From Sphingobium sp. CAP-1 (GTDB lineage: Bacteria > Pseudomonadota > Alphaproteobacteria > Sphingomonadales > Sphingomonadaceae), in NCBI RefSeq assembly GCF_009720145.1, contig NZ_CP046252.1, positions 2,480,001-2,544,000 of the forward strand: 64,000 bases of DNA. Reading direction: 5' to 3'. Below are positions 50,650 through 58,485 of this stretch, piece by piece; position 1 is the first letter of the stretch, and every line of letters starts with the position of its first letter. A program made the position numbers and the translations under genes. Under the pieces are notes generated by a model that was not told the origin of the DNA, made no database searches, and saw only the letters and a list, made by a program, of their open reading frames with translations.

Positions 50650-51093
50650 TCAGCCGATCGCGGAGCGGCGCAGGTCGCGCGCCTTGGTGAGGATGATCTC
50701 CTCCAGCTTCTGCACCGTGGCGGCGGCGACCGGGGCGTCGATCCACTGGCCGCCCTGGTTGATCTGGCGGCTGGCGGCGACGCGCAGCGCGTCGGCGCGC
50801 AGATCCTGATCCAGGATCGACACGGTCAGCTTCATCCGCTCATTGGGGCTGGTCGGGCTGGCATACCAGTCGGTGACGATGACGCCGCCGTTCGAATCCG
50901 TCTGCACCATCGGCATGAAGGACAATGTATCGAGCGCCGCGCGCCACAGATAGGCGTTGACGCCGATGGTCGTCACCTTCGACGCGGCGATGTCCGCCTT
51001 GGGACGTTCCTTGGCGCCACCGCCGCAGGCCGCGAGCGGCAGGAGGGCGGCCAGCAGCAGGCCGGAAGAAAGGGAGGCGGGGAGGCGGACCAT
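50650..51093 (-). CDS. DUF3576-family lipoprotein
   Basis: This 147-residue protein has a lipobox (LLPLAAC|GGGAKERP) and the DUF3576 core: IGVNAYLWRAALDTLSFMPMVQTDSNGGVIVTDWYASP ... ERMKLTVSILDQDLRADALRV. It is conserved in alphaproteobacteria, probably an outer-membrane lipoprotein of unknown function. It is followed by leuS on the same strand, a pairing I believe is common in the group. The stop lies in front of a family A-like hairpin. Confidence 0.88.
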   Translation of the reverse strand: MVRLPASLSSGLLLAALLPLAACGGGAKERPKADIAASKVTTIGVNAYLWRAALDTLSFMPMVQTDSNGGVIVTDWYASPTSPNERMKLTVSILDQDLRADALRVAASRQINQGGQWIDAPVAAATVQKLEEIILTKARDLRRSAIG

Positions 51094-51328
51094 CAGGCGT
51101 ATGTCCTAGCTTGAAAAACGAGAAACTGCCCGCTTCTATAGTGGCCGTGCCGCGCGGGGCAAGGGGGCGCTAAGGGCCGGCGCGATGGATAGACGCCGCG
51201 CGGGGCGCAGCGCCCTGTGTATTCGATGCAACAGCTCCGACAAAAAGGCGTCCCGCCCCTAGCCAGTGGCGGCTTTTAGGGTGTAATGCGTTGTTGAATT
51301 ACAGGTCTGCGGGGACAGAGTCGGGATC

Positions 51329-52054
51329 ATGGGCGTGAATAGGGGATATGTGGCTTGGGCGGGCGCGGCGACAGCCGTGGCTGGCTTCATGCTGTCCCCT
51401 GCGATCGGCGCCGCGACCGATCTGGTGCGGCTGCGCGCCGAAGCGCCGGTGTCGCTGGGCGCGCTGGGCAGCATCTCATCCTTCACCCCGACGATCAAGG
51501 ATCCGCGGCTTGCCGCCGCCTATGCCAGGATCGCCGCCAGCGCGAGCGGCCAGGGCTTCCGCTTCACGCCGACCAGCGGATCGCTGAGCGGCCAGCGTTC
51601 GATCACCATCATGGTCCGCGCCAGCGCCGATCGTCTTGATCGCACGCCGACGCCGGTGGACATCAAGCCGGTCGCCTTCAGCCTGAACGGCGCGCATAAC
51701 TGGCGCAAATTCGCCCTGCCCGACTCGGTCGGCCGCAAGGCGCTGGACCCGGTTCCGGTCGAAACCATGGTTGATGCCAAGAATTTCGCGCTGGAGGACA
51801 GCAAGAAGGACCGGTTCAGTACCAAGGTGCTGATCGAGACGCGGCGCGAGCCGGGCACCGCCGCGACCGTGCGCAACCCGTCGGCGGACAAGGATTATTC
51901 GCTGGATCTGGCCAGTTCCTATTCGCTGACGCGTAACCTGAACGTTACGGCGGGCGTGCGCTACAATAACAGCACCGCCGGCCGCCTGACCCCGATGACC
52001 GACGAGCGGCAGGACAGCCAGGCCGTCTATTTCGGCACCATCTTCAAATTCTGA
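51329..52054 (+). CDS. Exported hypothetical protein with barrel-like C-terminus
   Basis: This 241-residue protein has a signal peptide (YVAWAGAATAVAGFMLSPAIGA), then a Ser/Ala-rich region with FTPTSGSLSG. The C-terminal half has alternating strands (DLASSYSLTRNLNVTAGVRYNN... SQAVYFGTIFKF) ending in Phe, as in outer-membrane proteins. It is too short for a large channel and may be a small barrel or a barrel-associated protein. I do not recognise the family. It stands alone with a family B palindrome about 110 bases after its stop. Confidence 0.7.
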   Translation: MGVNRGYVAWAGAATAVAGFMLSPAIGAATDLVRLRAEAPVSLGALGSISSFTPTIKDPRLAAAYARIAASASGQGFRFTPTSGSLSGQRSITIMVRASADRLDRTPTPVDIKPVAFSLNGAHNWRKFALPDSVGRKALDPVPVETMVDAKNFALEDSKKDRFSTKVLIETRREPGTAATVRNPSADKDYSLDLASSYSLTRNLNVTAGVRYNNSTAGRLTPMTDERQDSQAVYFGTIFKF

Positions 52055-52161
52055 CGGCCTGAGGGTCTGACAGGCTGACAGCGTGGCTGTCGGCTTTCGA
52101 ATCCTCTGATCCGCATAACTGCGTTCGCTTCCAGCCTGTCGCGAAGCGGCGACATAAAATA

Positions 52162-52230
52162 TCGTGCTCCCGCGCAGGCGGGAGCTAGTCCTGCGGTCTG
52201 AACTAGGCTCCCGCCTGCGCGGGAGCACGA
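52162..52230. repeat. Family B palindrome, complete copy
   Basis: Arms beginning TCGTGCTCCCGCG and ending CGCGGGAGCACGA enclose the loop CCTGCGGTCTGA, identical to the copy at 29793. Several arm positions differ from that copy, yet pairing is kept by matching changes in the other arm. It lies between convergent gene ends. Confidence 0.92.
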
Positions 52231-52234
52231 TTTG

Positions 52235-53185
52235 CTATTCCTTTCTATGTCGTCCGGGCACCGGCGACGGCAGCGCCTCTCCTCTGAAATAGGCCCGCAG
52301 ATTGGCCTGAAGCATGTCGGCCATGCGCGCCACCGCCGCGTCGGTCGCGCCGCCGGTGTGCGGGGTCAGCACGATATTCGGCACATCGGCCCAGCGCGCC
52401 GCATCGGTCGGCTCCTGCGCGAACACGTCCAGCGCCGCGCCACCCAGCCGCCCGTCGCGCAGCGCGGCGATCAGCGCGTCCTCGTCCACCAACTGCCCGC
52501 GCGCGACATTGACCAGCAGCCCGCCCGGACCCAGCGCCGCCATCACCGTCGCGTCGATCATCCCGCGATTCGTCTCGTCCGCCTTCGCCGCGACCAGCAT
52601 TATGTCGCTCTCGCCCGCCAGCGCGATCAGGCTGTCGGCGCGGGGCCAGTTGAGGTCGGGCTTGGCGCGTGGTCCCCACCAGCCGACCCGCATCCGCATC
52701 ACGTCGGCCCGGCGCGCGGCGGCGATGCCGATCGCGCCCATGCCGACGATCCCCAGCCGCGCGCCGCCGACCGACCGGGTGATCGTCTTGGCCCCCGCCA
52801 CCCAATCGCCCGCGCGCAGTTGCCGGTCGCCCGCGACGATCGCCCGCCGATGCGCCAGGATCAGGCCGATCGCATGGTCGGCGACATCCTCCGCATTGGC
52901 GTCGCCGGCATGGGTCACGGCGACGCCGCGCGCCCGCGCCCAGTCCAGATCGACGCCGTCATAGCCGACGGTGAAGCAGGCGATCAGGCCCAGGCGCGGC
53001 ATCGCCGCCAGCAGCGCCGGATCGAGCCGGAACTCGCCCGCCGTCACCAGCGCCCGCGCGTCGCCGATCCGCGCCCGCCCGGCCTCTTCGCACAGCGGCA
53101 GAACCTCATAGTCCGCCGCCAGCAGCCCCAGCAACGGCGCCAGATGCGGCTGCGCGATGAGGATGAGCGGGCGCGCGTCGCTCAT
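52235..53185 (-). CDS. D-isomer-specific 2-hydroxyacid dehydrogenase
   Basis: This 316-residue NAD(P)-dependent dehydrogenase has the Rossmann GARLGIVGMGAIGIAAARRA (about 143-162), VNVARGQLVDEDAL with the catalytic Arg region, and the C-terminal TPHTGGATDAA where His is the acid/base. It resembles glyoxylate/hydroxypyruvate reductases. The ATG at 53185 overlaps the PLP-enzyme stop by four bases (ATGA), so the two are one operon; the frame is open further upstream but that part lies within the PLP gene. The exact substrate is unknown. Confidence 0.92.
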   Translation of the reverse strand: MSDARPLILIAQPHLAPLLGLLAADYEVLPLCEEAGRARIGDARALVTAGEFRLDPALLAAMPRLGLIACFTVGYDGVDLDWARARGVAVTHAGDANAEDVADHAIGLILAHRRAIVAGDRQLRAGDWVAGAKTITRSVGGARLGIVGMGAIGIAAARRADVMRMRVGWWGPRAKPDLNWPRADSLIALAGESDIMLVAAKADETNRGMIDATVMAALGPGGLLVNVARGQLVDEDALIAALRDGRLGGAALDVFAQEPTDAARWADVPNIVLTPHTGGATDAAVARMADMLQANLRAYFRGEALPSPVPGRHRKE

Positions 53186-54507
53186 CCGATCGCCCGCAGC
53201 GCCTGCGCGAAGTCGGCGATCAGATCGTCGGCATCCTCGCAGCCGATCGATATGCGGACCATATTGTCGCCGATCGCCAGCGCCTTTTTGCGCTCCGCCG
53301 GGACCGACAAATGAGTCATGGCGGCGGGATGGCTGGCCAGCGTCTCGGTCCCGCCCAGGCTGACGGCCAGCTTGGCGATCCTGAGTGCGTCGAGAAAGGC
53401 GAAAGCCTCCGTCTCCCCGCCCTTCAGATAGAGCGAGAAGGTCGATCCCGCGCCGGTGCAATGGCGGCGATAGATATCGGCCTGCCGCTCGGTTTCCGGG
53501 AAGCCGAGATAGACCACCTTTTCCACCTGCGGCTGGTCCTTCAGCCAGGCGCAGACCTTTGCCGCATTCTCCCCGGCCCGGCTCATCCGCAACTCCAGCG
53601 TCTCCAGACTGCGCAGCAGCATCCAGGCGCTGTGCGGGTCGAGGATCGTGCCGATCGTGTTGCGCATCAGACGGATGCTGTTGATGAGGGCGTTGGACCC
53701 CAGCACCCCGCCCGCGACCAGATCGCTATGCCCGCCGGCATATTTGGTCAGGCTGTAGATGACGAGGTCGGCGCCATGGGCGATCGGCTTATGCCACAGC
53801 GGGCCGAGGAAGGTGTTGTCGATCGCGATCGGTGGCACATGCGCCTCCCCGGCGAACAGGGAGTCGCGCCGCGCGACCACCGCTTCCAGGTCGACCAGCA
53901 CATTGGTCGGATTGGCCGGGCTTTCCAGATAGAGCAAAGCGACGCGGCCCAGCCCCTTGGCCTTGTCGATCACCGCGCCAATCTCTTCTTCCGTCGCGCC
54001 GGCCGGAAAATCGAGCCATTGCACCCCGAACTTGCCGAGGATGCGGCCGATCAGCGATTCGGTCGCGGCATAGAGCGGCGCTGAATGGACGATGACATCG
54101 CCCGGCTGGACCAAAGCCAGCAGGGTGGTGGCGATCGCCGACATGCCGCTGGAAAAGAGCAGGGCATCCTCCGCCTCCTCCCACACCGACAGCCGATCCT
54201 CGCAAATTTCCTGATTGGGGCCGTTGAAGCGCGAATAGACCAGCCCCTCCGCGCCGCCGGGGCGGATACCGGTCACACCTTCGAAATGGCGCTTGCCCGC
54301 GGCCGCGCTTTCGAAGGCGAAAGTGGAGGTGAGGAAGATGGGCGGCTTCAATGAGCCTTCCGACAGGGTCGGGTCATAGCCATGGCCCATCATCAGGGTC
54401 GCGGGTTTCAGCTTGCGGCCGTCAATCTCCATGATCGGAGCCTTGGGGCGGCGGCGATTGCGCGCGGGTTCCGCGCCGGTCAACTCGGCTTCAGTCTCGC
54501 CGGTCAT
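53182..54507 (-). CDS. Cystathionine gamma-synthase-family PLP enzyme
   Basis: This 441-residue Cys/Met-metabolism PLP enzyme carries YSRFNGPN, FSSGMSAIATTLLALVQPGD, the PLP-phosphate region and the Schiff-base lysine in YSLTKYAGGHSDLVAGG (about residue 250). C-terminal SLGGTETLASHPAAMTH and RISIGCEDADDLI are family hallmarks. It could be a gamma-synthase, gamma-lyase or a related enzyme. I take the ATG at 54507, which has AGGAG seven bases upstream; an ATG at 54513 is too close to the SD. It has a ~30-residue basic N-terminal extension. Confidence 0.92.
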   Translation of the reverse strand: MTGETEAELTGAEPARNRRRPKAPIMEIDGRKLKPATLMMGHGYDPTLSEGSLKPPIFLTSTFAFESAAAGKRHFEGVTGIRPGGAEGLVYSRFNGPNQEICEDRLSVWEEAEDALLFSSGMSAIATTLLALVQPGDVIVHSAPLYAATESLIGRILGKFGVQWLDFPAGATEEEIGAVIDKAKGLGRVALLYLESPANPTNVLVDLEAVVARRDSLFAGEAHVPPIAIDNTFLGPLWHKPIAHGADLVIYSLTKYAGGHSDLVAGGVLGSNALINSIRLMRNTIGTILDPHSAWMLLRSLETLELRMSRAGENAAKVCAWLKDQPQVEKVVYLGFPETERQADIYRRHCTGAGSTFSLYLKGGETEAFAFLDALRIAKLAVSLGGTETLASHPAAMTHLSVPAERKKALAIGDNMVRISIGCEDADDLIADFAQALRAIG

Positions 54508-54649
54508 AGTCATTCTCCTGCTCACCGCGGCATCTGCTGCGCCGCTGTCATGGGCGGAGTGTAACGCAGGGCAGCGGCAAAGAGCCAGAGGAGAGTGTAA
54601 GATTATTTCATTCGACTATATGATTATTCCGAAGGCTGCCGGTCGCCGC

Positions 54650-54862
54650 TCAGGCGACCAGCCCTTCCTCATCCTCTATATGCGCGGGAATCGAGGCCTC
54701 GCCGGCATCGCTCGCATGGGGTGGATGCTGGTGCGCGACGTGCAGCGCTTCCTCGCAGAAACTGAACCAGTTGGCCCAGAAGGCGACCGGCATCAGCCAG
54801 GCGTCAAACAGGGTGGTCGGCATCTTGCCCAGCATGAAGGGATCGTCCTGATGGTCGGTCAT
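54650..54862 (-). CDS. Small hypothetical protein (70 aa)
   Basis: A frame starts at 54862 behind AGAGAGG and encodes MTDHQDDPFMLGKMPTTLFDAWLMPVAFWANWF... followed by CEEALHVAHQHPPHA and an acidic end. The aromatic centre could be one amphipathic or membrane helix. I do not know the family; it lies between a PLP-enzyme gene and an Lhr-type helicase. It could be a lineage-specific gene or a spurious frame, but the ribosome-binding site and composition argue for a real one. Confidence 0.55.
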   Translation of the reverse strand: MTDHQDDPFMLGKMPTTLFDAWLMPVAFWANWFSFCEEALHVAHQHPPHASDAGEASIPAHIEDEEGLVA

Positions 54863-54998
54863 GCGCCCGTTTCCTCTCTTTGATTTTGCGCGCCGCACGG
54901 CGTCGGCGCGAAGCGGACCTAGCATAGCATGATGCGCGCGCCGCCTCCATCGCCGGGCGGGCCGTGACAGGGCGGATGCGGCACCTTACAGCGCAAAT

Positions 54999-57410
54999 AT
55001 GTCGGTTCGCCTTCCCGCCCCTGTCGAAAGCTGGTTCGCCGCGCGCGGCTGGCGGCCACGGCGGCATCAGATGGCGATGCTGGCGGCGGCGGAACAGGGC
55101 GATCATGCCCTGCTGGTCGCACCGACCGGGGCAGGCAAGACGCTGGCGGGTTTCCTGCCGACACTGGCCGATCTGATCCGCGATCCCATGGATGGGCTGC
55201 ACACCCTCTATGTCTCGCCATTGAAGGCGCTGGCGGTCGATGTGCGCCGCAACCTGCTGACCCCCATCGAGGAAATGGGGCTGCCGATCCGGGTCGAGAC
55301 GCGGACCGGCGACACGCCGTCGGATCGCAAGGCGCGCCAGCGCGCCCGGCCGCCGCAGATATTGCTGACCACGCCTGAATCGCTGTCGCTGCTGCTGAGC
55401 TATCCCGACGCGGCGCTGATGTTCGCGACTCTGCGCACGGTCATCGTGGATGAGGTCCATGCCTTCGCGACGCAGAAGCGCGGCGACCTGCTCAACCTGT
55501 CGATGGCGCGGTTGCAGGCGATCAACCCTGCGCTGCGCCGGGTCGCCCTGTCCGCCACCGTCGCCGATATCGACGCCTATCGCGCCTGGCTCGCGCCCGA
55601 TGGCGATATTGCCGCCGTGACGCCAGTGCTGGGCGAGGCGGGCGCGGAGCCGAATGTCGCGATATTGATTCCCGAAGGCCGCGTCCCCTGGTCCGGCCAT
55701 TCGGGCAAATATGCCGCCGCGCAGGTGATGGCGGAGATATCGGCGCGCGAGACCACGCTGGTTTTCTGCAACACGCGGGGTCTGGCCGAACTCATCTTTC
55801 AGTCATTGTGGTCGGTCAATGACGCCAACCTCCCCATCGCCATCCATCATGGCAGCCTGTCGATCGAGGCGCGGCGCAAGGTCGAATCGGCGATGGCGGC
55901 GGGCAAGCTGCGCGCGCTGGTGGCGACCGCCAGCCTCGACCTCGGCGTCGACTGGGGCAATGTCGACTGCGTGATCCAGATGGGCGCCCCCAAGGGAAGT
56001 TCACGCCTGCTCCAGCGGATCGGCCGCGCCAATCACCGGCTGGATACGCCCAGCGAGGCGATCCTGATCCCCGGCAACCGCTTCGAATATCTGGAGGCGC
56101 GCGCCGCGCTCGACGCCGTGGAGGCAGGGGAGCGGGACGCCGACGATTTCCGCCCCGGCAGCCTCGACGTGCTGGCGCAGCATGTCATGGGCCTCGCCTG
56201 CGCCGGGCCGTTCCGGGCGGAGGCGTTGCTGGACGAGGTGCGTTCCGCCACGCCCTATAGCGCGCTGACGGCGGAAGCGTTCGACCATGTGCTGCATTTC
56301 ATCGAGGGCGGCGGCTACGCCCTGCGCGCCTATGACCGGTTCAAGCGACTGGCGCAGGAGCCGGACGGGCGCTGGCGTGTCTCCCACCCGCGCTTCATCC
56401 AGCAGCATCGGCTGAACGCCGGTATCATCGTCGATCAGCCCGCGCTTGCCGTCCGCTTCGCCAATGGCCGCAAGCTCGGCACGGTGGAGGAAGGCTTTGC
56501 CGCGACGCTGACGCCGGGCGACAGTTTCTTCTTCTCCGGCATGGCGCTGGAAGTGGTGCGGATGGACACGGCCGATCTGGTGGTCCGCGCCACGTCGAAA
56601 CAGGCGCGCATCCCCAGTTGGGGCGGCACCCGCATGGCCATGTCCACCCGCCTTGCCGACCGGGTGCGCCACTTTCTGGCCGAACCGGAGCAATGGCATC
56701 GCTTTCCGCCCGATGTGCGCGAATGGCTGGAGATGCAGACACTGCGCTCCACCCTGCCCCAGCCCGGCCAGCTATTGATCGAGACATTCCCGCATGAGGG
56801 GCGCCATTATCTGCTCTGCTACAGTTTCGAAGGCTGGAATGCGCATCAGTCGCTCGGCATGTTGCTGACCCGGCGGATGGAGAGTCAGGGGTTGATGCCT
56901 CTGGGCTTCGTGTCGAACGATTATGCGCTGGCGGTCTATGGGTTGAAACCCGTTACCGATCCGCAGAGCCTGTTTTCCGCCGACATTCTCGATCATGAAT
57001 TTGTCGACTGGGTCGAACAGTCGAGCCTGTTGAAGCGCGCCTTCCGCGATGTCGCGGTGATCTCCGGCCTGATCGAGCGGCAGCATCCGGGCAAGCGCAA
57101 GACCGGGCGGCAGGTCACTTTCTCCACCGACCTGATCTATGACGTGCTGCGCAAATATCAGCCCGACCATCTGCTGCTCAAGGCCGCCTGGGCCGACGCG
57201 CGCGCGCGCATGACCGACGTGGGACGGCTGGGCGACCTGATCGATCGCGCCGCGACGACAATGCTGCATGTGCCGCTCGACCGGGTCAGCCCGCTCGCGG
57301 TGCCGGTGCTGATCCTGATCGGCCGTGAGCATGTGGGGCAGAGCGCAGCGGAGGACGCGCTGTTGGTGGAGGCCGAAGCGCTGGTGGCGGAAGCGATGCG
57401 CGCGGATTAG
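54999..57410 (+). CDS. Lhr-type ATP-dependent DNA helicase (ligase-associated DNA damage response)
   Basis: This 803-residue superfamily 2 helicase has Walker A APTGAGKT (about 41-48), the DEVH box VDEVHAFAT, motif III LSATVAD, the helicase-C motifs with VDWGNVDCVIQMGAPKGSSRLLQRIGRANHR, and a long C-terminal Lhr region. It matches the short Lhr helicases encoded beside PdeM and a DNA ligase in many proteobacteria. Its expected partner pdeM lies 34 kb away at 20365-21024. Its stop overlaps the convergent lipoprotein stop by three bases. Confidence 0.92.
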   Translation: MSVRLPAPVESWFAARGWRPRRHQMAMLAAAEQGDHALLVAPTGAGKTLAGFLPTLADLIRDPMDGLHTLYVSPLKALAVDVRRNLLTPIEEMGLPIRVETRTGDTPSDRKARQRARPPQILLTTPESLSLLLSYPDAALMFATLRTVIVDEVHAFATQKRGDLLNLSMARLQAINPALRRVALSATVADIDAYRAWLAPDGDIAAVTPVLGEAGAEPNVAILIPEGRVPWSGHSGKYAAAQVMAEISARETTLVFCNTRGLAELIFQSLWSVNDANLPIAIHHGSLSIEARRKVESAMAAGKLRALVATASLDLGVDWGNVDCVIQMGAPKGSSRLLQRIGRANHRLDTPSEAILIPGNRFEYLEARAALDAVEAGERDADDFRPGSLDVLAQHVMGLACAGPFRAEALLDEVRSATPYSALTAEAFDHVLHFIEGGGYALRAYDRFKRLAQEPDGRWRVSHPRFIQQHRLNAGIIVDQPALAVRFANGRKLGTVEEGFAATLTPGDSFFFSGMALEVVRMDTADLVVRATSKQARIPSWGGTRMAMSTRLADRVRHFLAEPEQWHRFPPDVREWLEMQTLRSTLPQPGQLLIETFPHEGRHYLLCYSFEGWNAHQSLGMLLTRRMESQGLMPLGFVSNDYALAVYGLKPVTDPQSLFSADILDHEFVDWVEQSSLLKRAFRDVAVISGLIERQHPGKRKTGRQVTFSTDLIYDVLRKYQPDHLLLKAAWADARARMTDVGRLGDLIDRAATTMLHVPLDRVSPLAVPVLILIGREHVGQSAAEDALLVEAEALVAEAMRAD

Positions 57411-57916
57411 GGCGCGTAATCGCCCTCTTCCCGTTCCCCGCCGCAGCCTTTCAGTGCTCCCTCGCCAAAGCTGACCTGCACCCGGTCGGACCAGAGCGCG
57501 TCGCTCATGCCGTCGCTGCACGGTCCCGCGGTCAGGGTCATGGCAAAGCCCTCGCCCAGATAGCGAATCGCGCGGCCGTCATCGCTATGGCTGACGGAAA
57601 AGTGCAGCGGCGCCTTGCCCGGCCGTTCCAGCGTCGCGATCGACCCATGCAGCATCACCGCCCAGAAAGGCTCGGTGCCGATCGCGCGATAGTCGGCGGG
57701 CTGTTTTTGCGGCGGCGATGTTTCACGTGAAACCAAAGGCTTGGATGGAGCTGATTGAGACAGCGGCGCGGCATTGGCCGGTTCGGCGTCCATTTCCACT
57801 GCATCATTGATCGGTGTCAGAACCGTATTCGCCGGTACGGCCTGATTGTCGGCCGGTTCCCCTCCCCCGCTGCATCCACACAGCAGCAGCGGCAGCACAA
57901 GCCGTGCCCGCTTCAT
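57407..57916 (-). CDS. Lipoprotein with COG3650-like domain
   Basis: This 169-residue protein has a lipoprotein signal (LVLPLLLCGC|SGGG), a ~50-residue low-complexity linker, and a C-terminal domain with YRAIGTEPFWAVML, LGEGFAMTLTAGPCSDGMSDALWSDRVQV that resembles the uncharacterised COG3650 family of envelope proteins. A parS-like site (57719-57734) falls inside the linker (VSRET). The ATG overlaps the tag stop by four bases (ATGA), so the gene is downstream of tag. Its stop overlaps the lhr stop on the opposite strand. Confidence 0.8.
   Translation of the reverse strand: MKRARLVLPLLLCGCSGGGEPADNQAVPANTVLTPINDAVEMDAEPANAAPLSQSAPSKPLVSRETSPPQKQPADYRAIGTEPFWAVMLHGSIATLERPGKAPLHFSVSHSDDGRAIRYLGEGFAMTLTAGPCSDGMSDALWSDRVQVSFGEGALKGCGGEREEGDYAP
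57719..57734. promoter_or_regulatory. parS: parS-like site (15/16)
   Basis: TGTTTCACGTGAAACC differs from the consensus only at the last base. It lies inside a lipoprotein gene about 24 kb from parAB and about 48 kb from the predicted oriC. Confidence 0.8.
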
Positions 57917-58485
57917 GCCCGAAGCGGATCGCGGCGGAAGCAATGGGCCGCATGGTCATTCACCATGCCCGTCGCCTGCATCCAGGCATAGGTGATGGTT
58001 GGCCCCACAAATTTGAAGCCGCGCTTTTTCAGATCCTTCGAAATGGCGGCCGACAGCGCCGTCTGCGCCGGCACGCTGACGCCATCGCCCTGCAACGGCG
58101 CGCCACCGACAAAGGCCCAGGCATAGGCGGAAAAATCCTCGCCCGCGTCGCGCATCGCACAAAAGATTCGCGCGCCCGCGATCGTCGCGACGATCTTCGC
58201 CCGCGCCCGAACGATGCCGGGATCGCCCATCAGCCGTTCGACATCGGCATCGGTGAAGGCGGCGACCCGGTCGGGATCGAATCCGGCGAAGGCGGCGCGA
58301 AATGCCTCGCGCTTGCGCAATATGGTGATCCAGGACAGGCCCGCCTGAAACCCCTCCAGCATCAGCATTTCCCAGAGCATCCGCGAATCGCGTTCCGGCA
58401 CGCCCCATTCCGCGTCATGATAGGCGCAATAAAGCGGGTCGGTCCCGGCCCAGCCGCACCGGACCCGCTCCATCGGATCAGACAT
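57913..58485 (-). CDS. tag: DNA-3-methyladenine glycosylase I
   Basis: Tag removes 3-methyladenine from alkylated DNA. The ~190-residue protein begins MSDPMERVRCGWAG and has the early zinc ligands C and H (RCGWAG, YCAYHDAEWG), the LEGFQAGLSWITIL helix-hairpin region, FDPDRVAAFTDADVERLMGD, and the C-terminal HAAHCFR zinc ligands. The start at 58485 overlaps the gyrB stop by eight bases; an ATG at 58473 is an alternative. It is the gene after gyrB and is followed by the lipoprotein. Confidence 0.95.
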   Translation of the reverse strand: MSDPMERVRCGWAGTDPLYCAYHDAEWGVPERDSRMLWEMLMLEGFQAGLSWITILRKREAFRAAFAGFDPDRVAAFTDADVERLMGDPGIVRARAKIVATIAGARIFCAMRDAGEDFSAYAWAFVGGAPLQGDGVSVPAQTALSAAISKDLKKRGFKFVGPTITYAWMQATGMVNDHAAHCFRRDPLRA

